From contig JALFCH010000005.1 in the NCBI GenBank assembly GCA_022771245.1, positions 1 to 45,084 of the forward strand: a stretch of DNA of 45,084 nucleotides, read 5' to 3'. Positions 1 to 9,366 of the stretch are shown one piece after another. This DNA comes from Rikenellaceae bacterium. Lineage in GTDB: Bacteria > Bacteroidota > Bacteroidia > Bacteroidales > UBA932. Positions within the stretch are counted from its first letter, which is position 1; every line of letters starts with the position of its first letter. The notes beneath the pieces were generated by a model, which made no database searches, was not told where the DNA came from, and saw nothing but the letters and a program-made list of their open reading frames with translations. The position numbers were made by a program, and so were the translations under genes.

Positions 1-1473
1 TTTGTGATGCTGGCCTCTGCAGTCTTGTCCGCTTGTCAGAAGAATGTTCTGAATCCTGACGGGGAGAATCAGGACGGCACTTTCGACCCTTGCAAAGGCT
101 GGCCCATCAATTCTGTGCTGGAGAATAAGGTGGAGTCATTCAAGGCCCCTGAGCCTCCGTTTGAATATTCCATCACCTATGAGTACGACAAAGAGGATTT
201 CTGCAATCCGGAAAGGGGTTCCTACGCTCCTTTGGAGTACCATTTCAGGAATGTTGAGACGGCAGGGTATCCGACATTGTACACCCTTCAGCGTCTGCAG
301 TCCTGTCGTGCGAGCGGCTGTACTCTCCACTATCTGGGTATATACCTGTGCGACTATCTGGAATCGGACATACCCGAGGAGGCTCTCAATATCATCCGCG
401 CCCATTTTGAGCTGGAGCGTCAGGCAGGTACTAAGGTAATTCTGCGCCACGCCTATTCCTGGGACAACAGCTGGCCGGTGCAGGAGCCTGAATTGAAATG
501 GATTCTGCGCCATATGGAACAGCTTTCTCCCATATGGAACGAGTACAAGGATGTGATATATGTGTTCCAGGGAGGTTTCATAGGTGTCTATGGGGAATGG
601 CACACCCTCACCAATGTCACCACAGACGAACAGAAGGGAGAACTGGTGAAGAAGTATCTGGATCTCACTCCGAAAGACAGGCAGATAGCATTAAGGACGC
701 CTAATCACAAAAGGATGGTGATGAGGTATATCAACGGGTCCTATTCCCTGGCCGATACCATAACTGCTGCGACAGCGTTTGACGGATCCTACAATTCCCG
801 TCTCGCCAACCATAATGACTGCGTGTTCGTGAATGCATCGGACGGAGGCACTTTCGGCAATACTACCGACAAGGTGCTGCTCCGCAGGGAAGGCAACTAT
901 GTGTCTGTGGGCGGAGAATCCTGCTTTCAGAGCGATTATACCTATTGTGACTGCGAATACTCCAACGGACACTTGAGAGATTATCACTGGTCCTACCTTT
1001 CCAATCATTATGCAATTGTGGATTACTGGAAAACAAATGGCTGCAATAAAGACCTGACTTCCAGAATCGGTTACCGTTTCGTATTCAACGGCTCTTCATT
1101 CTACGGCAACTTCCGTCCTGGCGGAGATTTCAAGATGAAACTCTGTCTTACCAATTATGGTTTCGCTTCACTCATAAATGAAAGGAAGCTGGAATTGATT
1201 TTCATCAACAATGAAAATCCTTCGGAAAAGTATGTTTATGTCTCTGAAAAAGACCCTCGTGACTGGAAGGGATGTCATCACTATGAATGGGATGAGGACC
1301 TGAAACTTCCGGACACATTGATTCCGGGGGCAAAATACACCTTGTATCTCAACTTGCCTGACATATCCGGGCAGTTGCACGACAACCCTCTCTACAGCAT
1401 CAGGATTGCCAGCAGGGGCGTATGGGATGAGACTACAGGTTACAACAGGCTTGCTGCGTTTGTGGCAGAATAA
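1..1473 (+). CDS. DUF4874/DUF4832 lipoprotein, 5' end cut by window
   Basis: The reading frame is open to base 1. The GTG at 4 would give a signal peptide with no basic residues before the lipobox LSAC, so the true start lies upstream of the window. The mature protein shows the hallmarks of the DUF4874 (N-terminal) plus DUF4832 (C-terminal) architecture: FCNPERG near the start, a GGFIGVYGEWH segment, LTPKDRQIALRTP, a HNDC motif, GGESC and a C-terminal LHDNPLYSIRIA. It is a predicted secreted lipoprotein. The stop is 11 bases before susC, and a full-length paralogue lies at 9367-10782, so the two bracket the SusC/SusD operon. No biochemical function is established that I know of. A TIM-barrel-like glycan-active role, with the Glu of GEW as a candidate acid, is inference only. 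Confidence 0.82.
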   Translation, partial: FVMLASAVLSACQKNVLNPDGENQDGTFDPCKGWPINSVLENKVESFKAPEPPFEYSITYEYDKEDFCNPERGSYAPLEYHFRNVETAGYPTLYTLQRLQSCRASGCTLHYLGIYLCDYLESDIPEEALNIIRAHFELERQAGTKVILRHAYSWDNSWPVQEPELKWILRHMEQLSPIWNEYKDVIYVFQGGFIGVYGEWHTLTNVTTDEQKGELVKKYLDLTPKDRQIALRTPNHKRMVMRYINGSYSLADTITAATAFDGSYNSRLANHNDCVFVNASDGGTFGNTTDKVLLRREGNYVSVGGESCFQSDYTYCDCEYSNGHLRDYHWSYLSNHYAIVDYWKTNGCNKDLTSRIGYRFVFNGSSFYGNFRPGGDFKMKLCLTNYGFASLINERKLELIFINNENPSEKYVYVSEKDPRDWKGCHHYEWDEDLKLPDTLIPGAKYTLYLNLPDISGQLHDNPLYSIRIASRGVWDETTGYNRLAAFVAE

Positions 1474-1484
1474 AACTTCCAACT

Positions 1485-4400
1485 ATGAAAACCAATATTT
1501 CAAATATCATATTGACCGCCGTGGTCATACTGCTCTCCGTGACTGCGGTTTCCGCTCAGAACAGAATCGTGAACGGTCGTGTCTTTGATGCCTCAAAACA
1601 GGCTCTGGCAGGAATCACCGTGATGGCTTCTCCGACCAACGGGGTGGTCACGGACGAGAAAGGAAACTTTTCCATTTCCTTGCCTTCCGGTCCGGCCGAA
1701 CTGGAGTTTATATGTCTGGGTTATTCCACTGTCAGAATGACTGTCCAGAGCACGCAGGACAATCTGGTCGTATATATGACAGAAGATGCAATGAACCTTC
1801 AGGAAACCGTTGTTGTGGGATATGGTGTCCAGAAAAAAGTCAATTTGACCGGTGCCGTTTCAACAGTCACATCCAAGGAAATCAGCAACAGGACATCTCC
1901 GACCCTCACCCATATGCTTCAGGGTTCTGTGCCGGGTTTGAGTGTGTCCACGGCAAACGGTTCTCCCGATGATGTCGCTTCCATAAACATCCGAGGGTAC
2001 AATTCCATCAACGGAGGCACGCCTCTCGTGCTGATTGACGGCGTGGAGGGCGATATGTCCAAGATCAATCCTCAGGATGTGGAATCCGTTTCCGTACTCA
2101 AGGATGCATCTTCTGCAGCCATCTACGGAGCCAGGGCATCTTTCGGAGTGGTACTCATCACCACCAAGAGCGGAAAGGACAGCAAGGGCAAGCCTGTAGT
2201 CCGTTACAGCGGTTTCGGAGGTGTCTCAACCCCTACCACCAGAACCGACTATATCTCCACGGGATATGACTCTGTGACAATATGCGACCTGTTTACTTTC
2301 AACACCAACGGCAGCAATTACACCAACTATACGGAAGAAGATATGCATCAGCTTTATATACGCCGCAATGATGTCACAGAGAATCCCGAAAGGCCGTGGA
2401 TTCTCCAACAGATGCGGAACGGAAAGTTGAGTTATGTATATTACTGCAACACAGACTGGTATAAGGAACTTTACAGGACGGTCAATCCTTTCACCCAGCA
2501 CAATATCTCGGTGTCGGGCGCCTCTGAGCATTTCAAGTACTATGTTTCGGGCGGATATGAACACAAGGAAGGGACTTTCCGCGTGCGTCCGGACAACTAC
2601 AACAAATACACCCTCCGCAGCAAAGTCGAATTCAATATCAACAAATACATTTCGATCAGCGACAATGTCGGATTCTTTTCGTCAGACTACGACTGGCCCG
2701 GGAACAGCAACTATAACTATACTTTTATGTACTCTCAGGTTCACGGCCTGGCTTCTTTCCCTCTGAAGAATCCAGACGGGACCAATGTGTACAAGACGAT
2801 ATTCACTGATTCCAATATTACAAACGGCTGTCACATAGAACTTTCCGACGACAAGAAAGTCAATAACATCAAAAAGGTGAACTTCAGCAATACGGCGGAA
2901 ATCTCAATACGTCCTGTTGAGGGGCTGGACATACGCGCGAATTTCACCTATATGTTCGACAACAGCCGCAAGTTCAACCGCTGGGTGCCTTGCTCCTACA
3001 GTATGTACCCGGGAGAAGTCCTGACCGAGGATTACGGACGTTTTCAGAACCTGCTGGAAAATTCCTTCGAATACACACGTTATATGGCAGCAAACGTCTT
3101 TGCTACCTACAGCACTACTGTGGATGAGAAGCATAATATCAGTGCAGTGGCCGGTTACAACTACGAGACTCAGCATTACCGCTACACTTATGTCAGCGGA
3201 CGCAACCTCTCTTCTGACTATTTGAGCGAATTCAATCTGGTTCAGCCGAACACGGCGGGCAACAAGGAATTCAATGCAGACGGAAGACAGACAGAATATG
3301 CTCTTGCTGGAGTGTTTGCACGATTGAATTATGACTACAAAGGCAAGTATCTGTTCGAAGTCAATGGCCGTTTTGACGGAACCTCCCGCTTTGCACCCAA
3401 GAGCAGGTGGGGATTCTTCCCTTCGGCATCAGTCGGATGGAAATTGTCCGAGGAAAATTTCTGGGAGCCGGTAAAGTCTTCTTGGGATCTCTTCAAACTC
3501 AGATTTTCATATGGAGCCCTTGGCAATCAGCAGGTGAGTGATTACGCCTATATACAGCTTGTGAGCACTTACCAGTTGAATTACCTGTTCAACAGTAATA
3601 CAAACAAACCAAACGGTTCTTATGTCGGTGTGTCAAGTATGGACGGTTTGACGTGGGAGACTACATATCACTACAATTTGGGTCTTGACCTGGCCTTTCT
3701 CGGCAATCGTCTGGCTTTCGTCGGAGATGCGTACATCAGGGATACGGTGGGTATGATTACTTCCGGAGAGGCAGTTCCTTCCGTATATGGCGCATCTGCT
3801 CCGAGTGCCAATGCAGCAAACCTGCGTTCAATGGGTCTGGAACTCACTCTGTCCTGGAAAGATACATTCAATCTCGCCGGCAGTCCTTTCACTTATGGCA
3901 TCAGTGTAAACTACAGTGACTATATTACAAAACTCACCAAGTACAAGAACCCGTCCAAGGTTTTGGGCTCCTACTATGAGGGTATGACCTTCGGAGAAAT
4001 CTGGGGATTCAGGACCGACGGACTGTTTGCTTCCGATGCTGAGGCTGCGGAATACACTTCCAGGATTGACCAGTCCTATGTGCAGGGCAACCTCACCGGA
4101 GGCTGGAAAGGCGGAGACCTGCGTCTGCTGGATCTGGATAATGATCAAGTGATTTCCAGAGGAGCCTATACTGTTGACAATCCGGGTGACCTTGAAATCA
4201 TAGGCAATTCCCTTCCGCGTTATCAGTACGGAGTGACACTCAGTGCTCAATGGTTCGGATTCGACCTTTCCGTATTCATTCAGGGTGTGGGCAAAATCAA
4301 TTGGTATCCGCCTGCTGACAACCAGGCGTTCTGGGTATGCTTCAACCGTCCTCATGCCACTTATATACCTAAGACTTTTATGGACAATGTCTGGAGCGAG

Positions 4401-4736
4401 GACAATACCGGAGCCTATTATCCACGTCCAAGAGGATGGCAGGCCAATGAGGGTACGACCTATCTGACTATGGTAAATGACCGCTACCTTCAGAATCTGG
4501 CTTACTGCCGCCTCAAGAACCTGACTTTCGGATACAGCCTGCCTGACAAGGTGCTCAGGAAATCATTCGTAAGCGCTTTGAGAATATATTTCACAGGAGA
4601 GAACCTCGGCTATCTTTCTCCTCTGACAAAGGTTTCCCGCTATATGGATCCTGAGGCTATGGTGAGGCAGAACACATTCGGTTATTACTATCCTTACCAG
4701 AAGTCATTCGTGCTGGGCCTGGACATTACATTCTAA
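1485..4736 (+). CDS. SusC/RagA-family TonB-linked outer membrane protein
   Basis: This is a TonB-dependent outer-membrane transporter that, with its SusD partner, imports oligosaccharides or other large nutrients. A signal peptide (about residues 1-25) is followed by a carboxypeptidase-regulatory-like domain (about 28-100, with VVTDEKGNF). Next come the LQETVVVGYGVQKK segment, the plug (about 110-225, with NIRGYNS, PLVLIDGVEG and the conserved SVLKDASSAAIYGARA) and a long beta-barrel ending in an aromatic residue (LGLDITF). At 1083 residues it is a normal family length. susD follows 15 bases later and the DUF4832 gene precedes it by 11, so it sits inside an operon. Substrate cannot be read from the sequence. 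Confidence 0.96.
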   Translation: MKTNISNIILTAVVILLSVTAVSAQNRIVNGRVFDASKQALAGITVMASPTNGVVTDEKGNFSISLPSGPAELEFICLGYSTVRMTVQSTQDNLVVYMTEDAMNLQETVVVGYGVQKKVNLTGAVSTVTSKEISNRTSPTLTHMLQGSVPGLSVSTANGSPDDVASINIRGYNSINGGTPLVLIDGVEGDMSKINPQDVESVSVLKDASSAAIYGARASFGVVLITTKSGKDSKGKPVVRYSGFGGVSTPTTRTDYISTGYDSVTICDLFTFNTNGSNYTNYTEEDMHQLYIRRNDVTENPERPWILQQMRNGKLSYVYYCNTDWYKELYRTVNPFTQHNISVSGASEHFKYYVSGGYEHKEGTFRVRPDNYNKYTLRSKVEFNINKYISISDNVGFFSSDYDWPGNSNYNYTFMYSQVHGLASFPLKNPDGTNVYKTIFTDSNITNGCHIELSDDKKVNNIKKVNFSNTAEISIRPVEGLDIRANFTYMFDNSRKFNRWVPCSYSMYPGEVLTEDYGRFQNLLENSFEYTRYMAANVFATYSTTVDEKHNISAVAGYNYETQHYRYTYVSGRNLSSDYLSEFNLVQPNTAGNKEFNADGRQTEYALAGVFARLNYDYKGKYLFEVNGRFDGTSRFAPKSRWGFFPSASVGWKLSEENFWEPVKSSWDLFKLRFSYGALGNQQVSDYAYIQLVSTYQLNYLFNSNTNKPNGSYVGVSSMDGLTWETTYHYNLGLDLAFLGNRLAFVGDAYIRDTVGMITSGEAVPSVYGASAPSANAANLRSMGLELTLSWKDTFNLAGSPFTYGISVNYSDYITKLTKYKNPSKVLGSYYEGMTFGEIWGFRTDGLFASDAEAAEYTSRIDQSYVQGNLTGGWKGGDLRLLDLDNDQVISRGAYTVDNPGDLEIIGNSLPRYQYGVTLSAQWFGFDLSVFIQGVGKINWYPPADNQAFWVCFNRPHATYIPKTFMDNVWSEDNTGAYYPRPRGWQANEGTTYLTMVNDRYLQNLAYCRLKNLTFGYSLPDKVLRKSFVSALRIYFTGENLGYLSPLTKVSRYMDPEAMVRQNTFGYYYPYQKSFVLGLDITF

Positions 4737-4737
4737 A

Positions 4738-4745
4738 AAGGAGGA
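4738..4745 (+). promoter_or_regulatory. Canonical Shine-Dalgarno before susD
   Basis: The sequence AAGGAGGA ends seven bases before the ATG at 4752. It is a full match to the anti-Shine-Dalgarno, which is uncommon in Bacteroidota, where most genes do without it. Confidence 0.7.
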
Positions 4746-4751
4746 AGTGAT

Positions 4752-6539
4752 ATGAAAATCAACAATATACTTTATGCGGCCATAGCGGCATCCCTTTGTC
4801 TGGTTTCGTGCAGTCTGGACAAATATCCTCTTGACAAGGAAACCTCCGATTCATATTTCAAAGATGCCAATCAGTTCGAGAATGTTTCCAACACTTTTTA
4901 TGCGGATCTCTTCTCGGGACCTTTCTTTTCAGAAGAAAGTGACATCTGTTTCAGGAAAACCCTGCCTATGCTGATTCGTGGAGGCAAATTGCGTACTGTA
5001 CCTTCATCTGGAGGCGGATGGACCTGGGGTACCTTGCGCAACATCAACAATATGCTGGACAACCTCGACAAATGCGAGATTGAGTCCGTCAGGACGGAAT
5101 ACGAGGCTGTGGGACGTTTCTTCAGGGCATATTTCTATTATCTGAAAGTGCGCGACTTCGGGGATGTGCCGTGGTATGAGCACGAACTCAGTGTGGATGA
5201 CCGCGAGGAGTTGTACAAGGCCAGGGATTCCAGAGATTATGTGATGGGCAAGATGATAGAGGATATCGACTTTGCCATAGACCACCTCGGTACGGAAAAG
5301 CAGGCATACAAGGTTACAAAATGGACGGCGCTTGCCTTCAAATCCCGCTTCTGTCTGTTCGAGGGTACCTGGAGAAAGTACCACGGAAACGGAGACGCGC
5401 CTCACAATGCCGACTACTATCTTTCCCTGGCAGCCGAAGCGGCGAAGTCGTTCATCACCACTTCTCCTTACAAAATCTATAATACAGGCAAGCCTGATGA
5501 GGATTATGCTATGCTTTTTGCCGCTCAGGACGCCATACTTGATGAGGTGATACTGGCGAAGAATTACAGCTATGCCCTCGGTCTTTCCCATTTTGCCACA
5601 TATAATACATTCGGCCAGAACCAGTATGCCTTCAACAAGAAATTCGTGGACAGTTTTCTGATGAAGGACGGCAGTGAATTCACGGCCAGACCCGGTTGGA
5701 ACGAAATGGAATACTATGAAGAGGTGACAGGAAGGGATCCTCGTCTTGCCCAGATAATGCGTTGTCCGGGCTATCACCGCATAGACGGAGATTCACTTAT
5801 GGTCTCTGACTTCAGTACCACCTGCTCCGGCTATCAGGTCGTCAAATTTGCCCAAAGCGAGAATGTACTCAAGACCGGACAGTGGATGGCAACCGACAAT
5901 GATATGCCGATTTTCCGTGCAGCCGAGGTGTATCTCAACTACGCGGAGGCGATGGCGGAAAGAGGTGACGTGGCTATCACTCAAGAAGATATTGATATGA
6001 GTATCAAGCCTATAAGAGACCGTGCCGGTATGCCAAACATAGATCTTGCGGCGGCAAATGCATCCCCGAGCGAATATATGGCCAGCGCTGAATACGGCTA
6101 TCCGGGAGTGAGCGGAAACAATAAGGGCGTCATTCTGGAAATCCGGAGGGAACGTGTGATAGAACTGATAGAGGAAGGAGATTTCAGATGGTACGACCTT
6201 ATGCGTTGGAAAGCCGGCAAGTGCATTGAACAGAATTTCTACGGAATGTATTTCCCGGCCGTGGACAGAGGGTATGACCTGGATAATGATGGCGAAGATG
6301 AGGTCTATATCTACACTTCTGATATTCCGTCAGATGTGGACGAGAAGGTGACTTATAATATTCTTCAACTCAACAAGACCATCACTCTGAGCGGAGGGGA
6401 TAAAGGTTATGTTGATCCCCACAAGACCACCCAGCACGTCTTTGACGAGTCCAGGGACTACCTTATGCCTCTGCCTTCCGAAGACCTTGCACTGAATACG
6501 AATCTCACACAGAATCCCAACTGGGATGTAAAAAAATAA
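4752..6539 (+). CDS. SusD/RagB-family surface nutrient-binding lipoprotein
   Basis: This is the outer-membrane lipoprotein partner that caps the SusC barrel and binds the nutrient at the cell surface. The signal peptide ends in lipobox LVSC (Cys20). The SusD-like N-terminal region shows SLDKYPLDKETSDSYF, then the helical TPR-like core (FFRAYFYYLKVRDFGDVPW, KWTALAFKSRF). The C-terminal half carries the family signature EIRRERVIELIEEGDFRWYD and ends with LMPLPSEDLALNTNLTQNP, the usual SusD tail. At 595 residues its length is typical. It follows susC by 15 bases and has a strong Shine-Dalgarno. The ligand is not predictable from sequence; the neighbouring CBM9-like and DUF4832 lipoproteins suggest a glycan. 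Confidence 0.96.
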   Translation: MKINNILYAAIAASLCLVSCSLDKYPLDKETSDSYFKDANQFENVSNTFYADLFSGPFFSEESDICFRKTLPMLIRGGKLRTVPSSGGGWTWGTLRNINNMLDNLDKCEIESVRTEYEAVGRFFRAYFYYLKVRDFGDVPWYEHELSVDDREELYKARDSRDYVMGKMIEDIDFAIDHLGTEKQAYKVTKWTALAFKSRFCLFEGTWRKYHGNGDAPHNADYYLSLAAEAAKSFITTSPYKIYNTGKPDEDYAMLFAAQDAILDEVILAKNYSYALGLSHFATYNTFGQNQYAFNKKFVDSFLMKDGSEFTARPGWNEMEYYEEVTGRDPRLAQIMRCPGYHRIDGDSLMVSDFSTTCSGYQVVKFAQSENVLKTGQWMATDNDMPIFRAAEVYLNYAEAMAERGDVAITQEDIDMSIKPIRDRAGMPNIDLAAANASPSEYMASAEYGYPGVSGNNKGVILEIRRERVIELIEEGDFRWYDLMRWKAGKCIEQNFYGMYFPAVDRGYDLDNDGEDEVYIYTSDIPSDVDEKVTYNILQLNKTITLSGGDKGYVDPHKTTQHVFDESRDYLMPLPSEDLALNTNLTQNPNWDVKK

Positions 6540-6595
6540 CAGAAATTCAACTATTAAATATAGTATAATACCACAATTTTTAAACAAACAAAATC

Positions 6596-7366
6596 ATGAA
6601 AAAGGTAACAAAAATTTTTGCTGTTGCAGTGATGGCATCACTCGCAGCTGTTGCTTGCACCAAGTCCAACACCACAGGCGGAAACGATGACAACGGTAAC
6701 AACAATGGAGGTGGAAATGAGGAAGAAGGCATCGTTATTGACGGTCAGTTCGAAGACTGGGCAGCTCTCGCAGAGACAGACGTTGTCGCAATCAATGTTC
6801 TTGCTGAAGCAAGCCAGCAGGCTCTCAGGACTCTCAAGTTCCACAACACTGAAGATGTTCTCTATGTTTATGCAGAGTGCGATCCGGCTATTGTGGGAAC
6901 AGAGTATGACCCTAGCAGGGATACCTACTGGGAGGACAAGCCTGCACAGCGTCCTTTGCGTTTCGTGTGGGACACCGACAACAATGCTGAGACTGGCGGA
7001 TACTACAGCATCACTTGGCCTAATGCCGGCTTTGACAGCCTTCTCGATGTTTACATCTATGCTGACGGCGGAAAGGTAAAGTCTGCCTGGAGCGAGTTCT
7101 GGGCATTCAAAGAGACTTCTGAGGCTGGAGCAAACTTCGTTGACAACATTGCTGAGAACGAAGCTCTCAGAGATCAGATCGTATCAGTTGCAAATGTGGC
7201 TGGTTCTCTCGTAAAGGGATGGTATTCAGTTGAAATTGCAATCGACAAGGTCAACTTCCCTAATCTTGGCAAGACTGTAAAAGTCGCTTCTACACTTATG
7301 AACCAGGCTTGGGCAGAACCAGGTGTGCTTCCATCAGAAGAAGAACCGGTAGAACTCAGTCTTTAG
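6596..7366 (+). CDS. CBM9-like surface lipoprotein
   Basis: A 256-residue lipoprotein with signal peptide and lipobox AVAC (Cys21), then a Gly/Asn/Asp-rich flexible linker (about 26-46). A beta-sandwich-like domain opens with VIDGQFEDWAAL, resembling the start of carbohydrate-binding module family 9-like domains (IDG..DDW). FVWDTDNNAETGG is a further CBM9-like feature. A paralogue lies at 8610-9365 with the same opening and a similar ending (W..G.LP). It probably binds ligand at the cell surface for the SusC/SusD system. The 56-base gap upstream is very AT-rich and the codon choice resembles the ribosomal genes in this window, so it may be the most strongly expressed member of the operon. CBM9-like assignment is by motif; binding is inferred. 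Confidence 0.72.
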   Translation: MKKVTKIFAVAVMASLAAVACTKSNTTGGNDDNGNNNGGGNEEEGIVIDGQFEDWAALAETDVVAINVLAEASQQALRTLKFHNTEDVLYVYAECDPAIVGTEYDPSRDTYWEDKPAQRPLRFVWDTDNNAETGGYYSITWPNAGFDSLLDVYIYADGGKVKSAWSEFWAFKETSEAGANFVDNIAENEALRDQIVSVANVAGSLVKGWYSVEIAIDKVNFPNLGKTVKVASTLMNQAWAEPGVLPSEEEPVELSL

Positions 7367-7385
7367 TAAATTCCTATGACTCACA

Positions 7386-7414
7386 GAGGGGCAGGCTGTG
7401 CAAGCCTTCCCCTC
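7386..7414 (+). terminator. GC-rich hairpin after the CBM9-like gene
   Basis: A hairpin has a six-base outer stem (GAGGGG/CCCCTC), one mismatch, a five-base inner stem (AGGCT/AGCCT) and a five-base loop. ATTTG follows, with no good T tract. It may act as a partial terminator or a 3'-end stabiliser for the upstream message. The GTG at 7398 lies inside it, which argues against that codon as the start of the next gene. Confidence 0.55.
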
Positions 7415-7427
7415 ATTTGACAAGCTT

Positions 7428-8567
7428 ATGAAACGGTATCTGCTTTTTCTGCTTTTATTGCTGCAACTGCCTGCCGCGGCACAGATCAGAATCACTCACG
7501 GTCCCTGGCTCACAGATATGACGGAGGATGGAGTCACTATAATGTGGAAGACTGACAAGCCTGCTATGGCGTGGGTTGAATACGACGAATATGTGGGCAA
7601 TACCTTTTATTCCAAATATCATCCCGTTGCCTATGACAGCAAAGACGGCAGACGAAGGGTCCTGGATACTCTGCACTGTGTCAGACTGGAAGGCCTGAAA
7701 CCCGGGACTGAATACTTTTACAGGATATTCTCAAAAGAGACGGTCAGTTATGGCGATTACGGGAATATGGTTTTCGGGAAAACTGTGGCTTCCAGCGCCA
7801 ATTATGACGGTCCCACGCATTTCCGCACATTCAGCTCCGATGCCGATAATGTGTGTTTTGCGATGATAAATGACATACACGAAAATCCGGAACGCATAGG
7901 AAAACTCTTCTCCGGCATAGATGTTTCCAAACTGGATTTCGTGCTCCTGAACGGAGATATGTTCTCCACCGTGAACGGTGACGGGCAAATCTACTCGAAG
8001 CTGATTGATGCTTGTGTGGGGGCTTTTGCCAGGTCCGTTCCTATAGTCTATGTCCGTGGCAACCACGAGACACGAGGCTGCTATTCCGACAAGTTGGGAG
8101 ATTATTTCCCCACACGTGCCGGGCGTTTTTACTATGACTTCAACGTTGGCAAGACCAACTTCATCATATTGGATTGCGGTGAGGACAAACCTGATACGGA
8201 TTTCGAATACAGCGGTATGTCGGAATTCGACTCTTACCGTGAGAAGCAGGCGGATTGGCTTAAATCCGTGGCTGAAAATTGCAATCACCAGACCAGGATA
8301 GTGGCTCTGCACATACCTCCTATGACCGGAAATTGGCACGGGAACATTCACATAAGGGAGAAATTTCTTCCTGTCCTTAACTCAGCGGGTGTGGATCTGA
8401 TGTTGTCCGGCCATAATCACTCCTACGGTTTGCTTGAACCTTCCGAGAATCAAAACTTTGTAAACATCATAAATGATAACGAAAGTCTGATGCTGGTTGA
8501 GATTGCAGGCAAGAATATTCAAATCACTGTTTCCGGCAAGACTGATTTGGTCTGGAAGAATTTCTGA
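7428..8567 (+). CDS. Secreted purple-acid-phosphatase-like metallophosphoesterase
   Basis: A 379-residue exported enzyme. I start at the ATG at 7428, which begins a clear signal peptide (MKRYLLFLLLLLQLPAAA); the in-frame GTG at 7398 lies in a hairpin. A fibronectin-like N-terminal domain typical of purple acid phosphatases (GPWLTDMTEDGVTIMWKT) precedes a calcineurin-like metallophosphoesterase domain. Its metal-binding motifs are NDIHE, NGDMF, RGNHE, LHIPP and SGHNHS. It should hydrolyse phosphate esters in the periplasm or at the surface. It sits between two CBM9-like lipoproteins in the SusC/SusD operon, suggesting the imported substrate may carry phosphate (inference). Substrate is not determinable; a phosphodiesterase or pyrophosphatase role is also possible. 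Confidence 0.85.
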   Translation: MKRYLLFLLLLLQLPAAAQIRITHGPWLTDMTEDGVTIMWKTDKPAMAWVEYDEYVGNTFYSKYHPVAYDSKDGRRRVLDTLHCVRLEGLKPGTEYFYRIFSKETVSYGDYGNMVFGKTVASSANYDGPTHFRTFSSDADNVCFAMINDIHENPERIGKLFSGIDVSKLDFVLLNGDMFSTVNGDGQIYSKLIDACVGAFARSVPIVYVRGNHETRGCYSDKLGDYFPTRAGRFYYDFNVGKTNFIILDCGEDKPDTDFEYSGMSEFDSYREKQADWLKSVAENCNHQTRIVALHIPPMTGNWHGNIHIREKFLPVLNSAGVDLMLSGHNHSYGLLEPSENQNFVNIINDNESLMLVEIAGKNIQITVSGKTDLVWKNF

Positions 8568-8609
8568 CAATGAATTACGGAAGGTTGATACAACACAAAA
8601 TCATAAATT

Positions 8610-9365
8610 ATGAAAAAGAATCTGCTTTTTGTTTTTATAGGACTTTTGCTCCTTTCCGGGATTGAAGCCTGCAGGAAAGATGAAAATATTGCAAAAGACG
8701 ACAGTTCCTCCTTGATTCATCCTGCTGATTGGGATGATGAAAATGATAATGAGGAAGATGATAAACCTGAGGTGAAACTGCCAATCGAAATTGACGGTGC
8801 GTTCTCTGACTGGGATGCCCTGGATAAATCCAAGCTGGCTGTCGTCGAATCTGTTGAAGGTGCGGATTGGGATCTTATCAACAAGATGACTGTTTATGCT
8901 ACGGCTGACTACATTTGGATTTGTCTGGATTTCAATGAGGCTGGTCTTGACAAATCGGTGGATGCCTCTATGAACATATATATGAATTCGGACAATGATG
9001 CATCTACAGGTTGTGCTCCGACGACAGAGTTTTCAGGTGCAGATGTAGATTGCCTGTTGCAGGGTTATATATTTGCCGCCGGAAAATACATTTCTTATAA
9101 TCCCACTCTTTATTTGTTCCGGGGTGAGAACGGTTTTGTGGGTTGGCCTTCCTGGGATGGCGTAGCTTCAGGAAATGTGGCGGAAGGCGCGGGAGTGTCC
9201 GGAAGGTATGAACTCCGGCTCAACCGTGAAGCTATGGTTGACCTCCCGATTGCAGACACCTTTACTTTAGCTTTGGATATTCAGCAGTCCTGGGTAACGC
9301 TGGGAGCCCTGCCTAATGCTGCGGGGACCGGTTCAGCTGAAAAACTGATTGTGACAGTCAAATAA
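8610..9365 (+). CDS. CBM9-like surface lipoprotein, second paralogue
   Basis: A 251-residue lipoprotein whose signal peptide ends at Cys21 (GIEAC). The next residues, RKDEN, fit the K-(D/E)2 type of lipoprotein export signal described for surface lipoproteins in Bacteroidota. An Asp/Glu-rich linker (about 45-60) leads into a domain opening EIDGAFSDWDAL, the same start as the paralogue at 6596. Shared features include the paired Asp/Asn segment NSDNDASTG and a C-terminal QSWVTLGALPNA matching QAWAEPGVLPS. It is probably a surface ligand-binding protein for the locus. The next gene starts one base after its stop, so the two are translationally close. CBM9-like assignment is by motif only. Confidence 0.7.
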   Translation: MKKNLLFVFIGLLLLSGIEACRKDENIAKDDSSSLIHPADWDDENDNEEDDKPEVKLPIEIDGAFSDWDALDKSKLAVVESVEGADWDLINKMTVYATADYIWICLDFNEAGLDKSVDASMNIYMNSDNDASTGCAPTTEFSGADVDCLLQGYIFAAGKYISYNPTLYLFRGENGFVGWPSWDGVASGNVAEGAGVSGRYELRLNREAMVDLPIADTFTLALDIQQSWVTLGALPNAAGTGSAEKLIVTVK

Positions 9366-9366
9366 G

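Noticed and set aside
5004..5777. 257-residue open frame antisense to susD
   Set aside because: It has no family features or start context and lies fully inside a certain gene; a codon-bias shadow.
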